Below the pieces are notes generated by a model that was given only the letters and a program-made list of their open reading frames with translations, had not been told where the DNA came from and did no database searches. A program made the translations under genes and the position numbers. This document shows, in pieces, positions 4,527 through 5,554 of a stretch of 5,554 nt of DNA (its first letter is position 1; every line of letters begins with the position of its first letter). Source of the stretch: Sedimenticola sp. (GTDB lineage Bacteria > Pseudomonadota > Gammaproteobacteria > Chromatiales > Chromatiaceae); contig JALVUB010000065.1 of assembly GCA_027023915.1 (NCBI GenBank), positions 1 through 5,554 of the forward strand, in the 5' to 3' direction.

Positions 4527-5554
4527 TCAATCCACCTTGGGCGCCGCCGCCAGAATCTCAGGAGAAGCCTGGTCTGCATATTGCCGGAAGTTGTCGATGA
4601 ACATCTTCGCCAAACGGCGCTGCTGGGCGTCGTAGGCAGCCTTGTCGGCCCAGGTTTCGCGCGGCATCAGCAGCTCGTCCGGGACGCCGGGCACATGCTC
4701 GGGGATCTCGAAGCCGAACACCGGGTCGCGGCGCATGGGGGCATCGTCCAGCTTTCCTTCCAGCACGGCATTGACCATGGCGCGGGTATAGGGAATCTCG
4801 ATGCGGTGGCCCGTGCCGTATGGTCCGCCGGTCCAGCCAGTATTGATGAGCCAGACGTGGGCGCCATGCTCTTCCAGCCGCTTGCCAAGCAGCTGGGCGT
4901 AACGGTCGGGATGCAATGGCATGAAGGGAGCGCCATAGCAGGCGCTGAACACGGGGCTGGGCTCGGTGACCCCCTTTTCGGTGCCCGCCACCCGGGCGGT
5001 GTAACCAGACATGAAGTGATACATGGCCTGGGCGGTGGTGAGGCGGGCAACAGGCGGCAGCACGCCGAATGCGTCCGCGGCCAGGAAGATCACCTCGTCT
5101 GGATGACCGCCCATGCCTTCCTCCGTGGCGTTGGGAATGGCGGTGATGTGATAGGCGCCCCTGGTGTTTTCTGTGAATGTGCCGTCGTTCAGATCGACCC
5201 GCCGGGTGGCTGCGTTCATGGCCACGTTCTCCAGCACGGTGCCAAAGCGGACGGTGGTGCTATAGATCTCGGGCTCGTGCTCGGGTGAGAGGTTTATCAT
5301 TTTGGCATAGCAGCCGCCCTCGAAGTTGAACACCCCGTGTTCGCTCCAACCGTGTTCGTCGTCACCAATGAGAATGCGGCTGGAATCGGCTGAAAGCGTG
5401 GTCTTTCCGGTGCCGCTTAGGCCGAAAAAGAGCGCGGTTCTGCCATCTCGTCCCATGTTGGCCGAGCAGTGCATGGGAAGCACGTTGCGGAACGGCATCA
5501 GGTAGTTCATCACGGTGAAGACCGACTTTTTGATCTCACCGGCATAGCTGGTGC
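4527..5554 (-). CDS. pckA: PEP carboxykinase (ATP), partial
   Basis: The enzyme converts oxaloacetate and ATP to phosphoenolpyruvate, CO2 and ADP in the cytoplasm, the entry step of gluconeogenesis. The window holds the last 341 residues; the reading frame continues past base 5554 as TSYAGEIKKSVFTVMNYL, so the GTG at 5513 and ATG at 5510 are internal, not starts. Roughly 200 N-terminal residues are missing compared with the 540-residue E. coli enzyme. Clear motifs in order are EIKK and MHCSAN (Mn and substrate residues), the P-loop GLSGTGKTTLS, the signature LIGDDEHGW, FNFEGGCYAK, ENTR with the conserved active-site Arg, ADAFGVLPP and NTGWTGG. After ENTR it reads GAYHI where most homologues have a Pro (AYPI). 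The gene is convergent with the permease, 6 bases apart. The ATP-dependent type is distinguished from the GTP type by these motifs. Confidence 0.97.
   Translation of the reverse strand, partial: TSYAGEIKKSVFTVMNYLMPFRNVLPMHCSANMGRDGRTALFFGLSGTGKTTLSADSSRILIGDDEHGWSEHGVFNFEGGCYAKMINLSPEHEPEIYSTTVRFGTVLENVAMNAATRRVDLNDGTFTENTRGAYHITAIPNATEEGMGGHPDEVIFLAADAFGVLPPVARLTTAQAMYHFMSGYTARVAGTEKGVTEPSPVFSACYGAPFMPLHPDRYAQLLGKRLEEHGAHVWLINTGWTGGPYGTGHRIEIPYTRAMVNAVLEGKLDDAPMRRDPVFGFEIPEHVPGVPDELLMPRETWADKAAYDAQQRRLAKMFIDNFRQYADQASPEILAAAPKVD

Noticed and set aside
4581..5288. 235-codon plus-strand open frame opposite pckA
   Set aside because: It runs antisense to strongly conserved PEP carboxykinase motifs and encodes a low-complexity Gly/His-rich product.
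1..5554. CRISPR arrays, insertion sequences, tRNA or rRNA genes
   Set aside because: No regularly spaced long repeats, transposase motifs, terminal inverted repeats or tRNA-like cloverleaf sequences were seen on either strand.

Overview
The window comes from a bacterial chromosome of moderately high GC content. It looks like a Gram-negative proteobacterium, because it has a sigma-54 promoter next to a Fis-type activator, several Sec signal peptides, a periplasmic c-type cytochrome with a CcdA partner, and an ATP-type PEP carboxykinase. A respiratory or chemolithotrophic gammaproteobacterium is my best guess, but that is inference and I cannot name the organism.

Left part (1-1130): the window opens in the last 29 codons of a sigma-54-dependent activator, of which only the DNA-binding helix-turn-helix remains. 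A palindrome (80-98) overlaps its stop codon, a pyrimidine-rich tract follows, and then comes a near-consensus -24/-12 promoter (191-207). The promoter drives two small exported proteins. One is an unrecognised 95-residue protein with a duplicated DLYGS motif, starting at GTG 280. The other is a 112-residue protein whose mature part is about one quarter methionine and has no cysteine. A strong hairpin separates the two genes. A Rho-independent terminator (1092-1116) follows and ends only 14 bases before the next start codon.

Middle part (1131-3149): three tightly packed genes with 9-base gaps form an envelope redox operon. They encode a DUF4399 periplasmic protein rich in histidine, a secreted fusion of three beta-propeller-like (Asp-box) repeats to a class I cytochrome c, and a short CcdA-type thiol-disulfide membrane transporter.

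Right part (3150-5554): an APC-superfamily amino acid transporter follows after 63 bases, in the same direction. The 3' two thirds of pckA (ATP-type PEP carboxykinase) lies on the opposite strand, with a tail-to-tail gap of only 6 bases. These two look like ordinary metabolic genes.

The most interesting piece is 1-3149. A dedicated enhancer-dependent regulator sits next to its likely target promoter, which controls two odd small exported proteins. Next to them is an operon of metal- and redox-flavoured periplasmic proteins. My working idea is periplasmic copper or oxidant handling coupled to cytochrome chemistry. This is a hypothesis from composition and context, not a demonstrated function.
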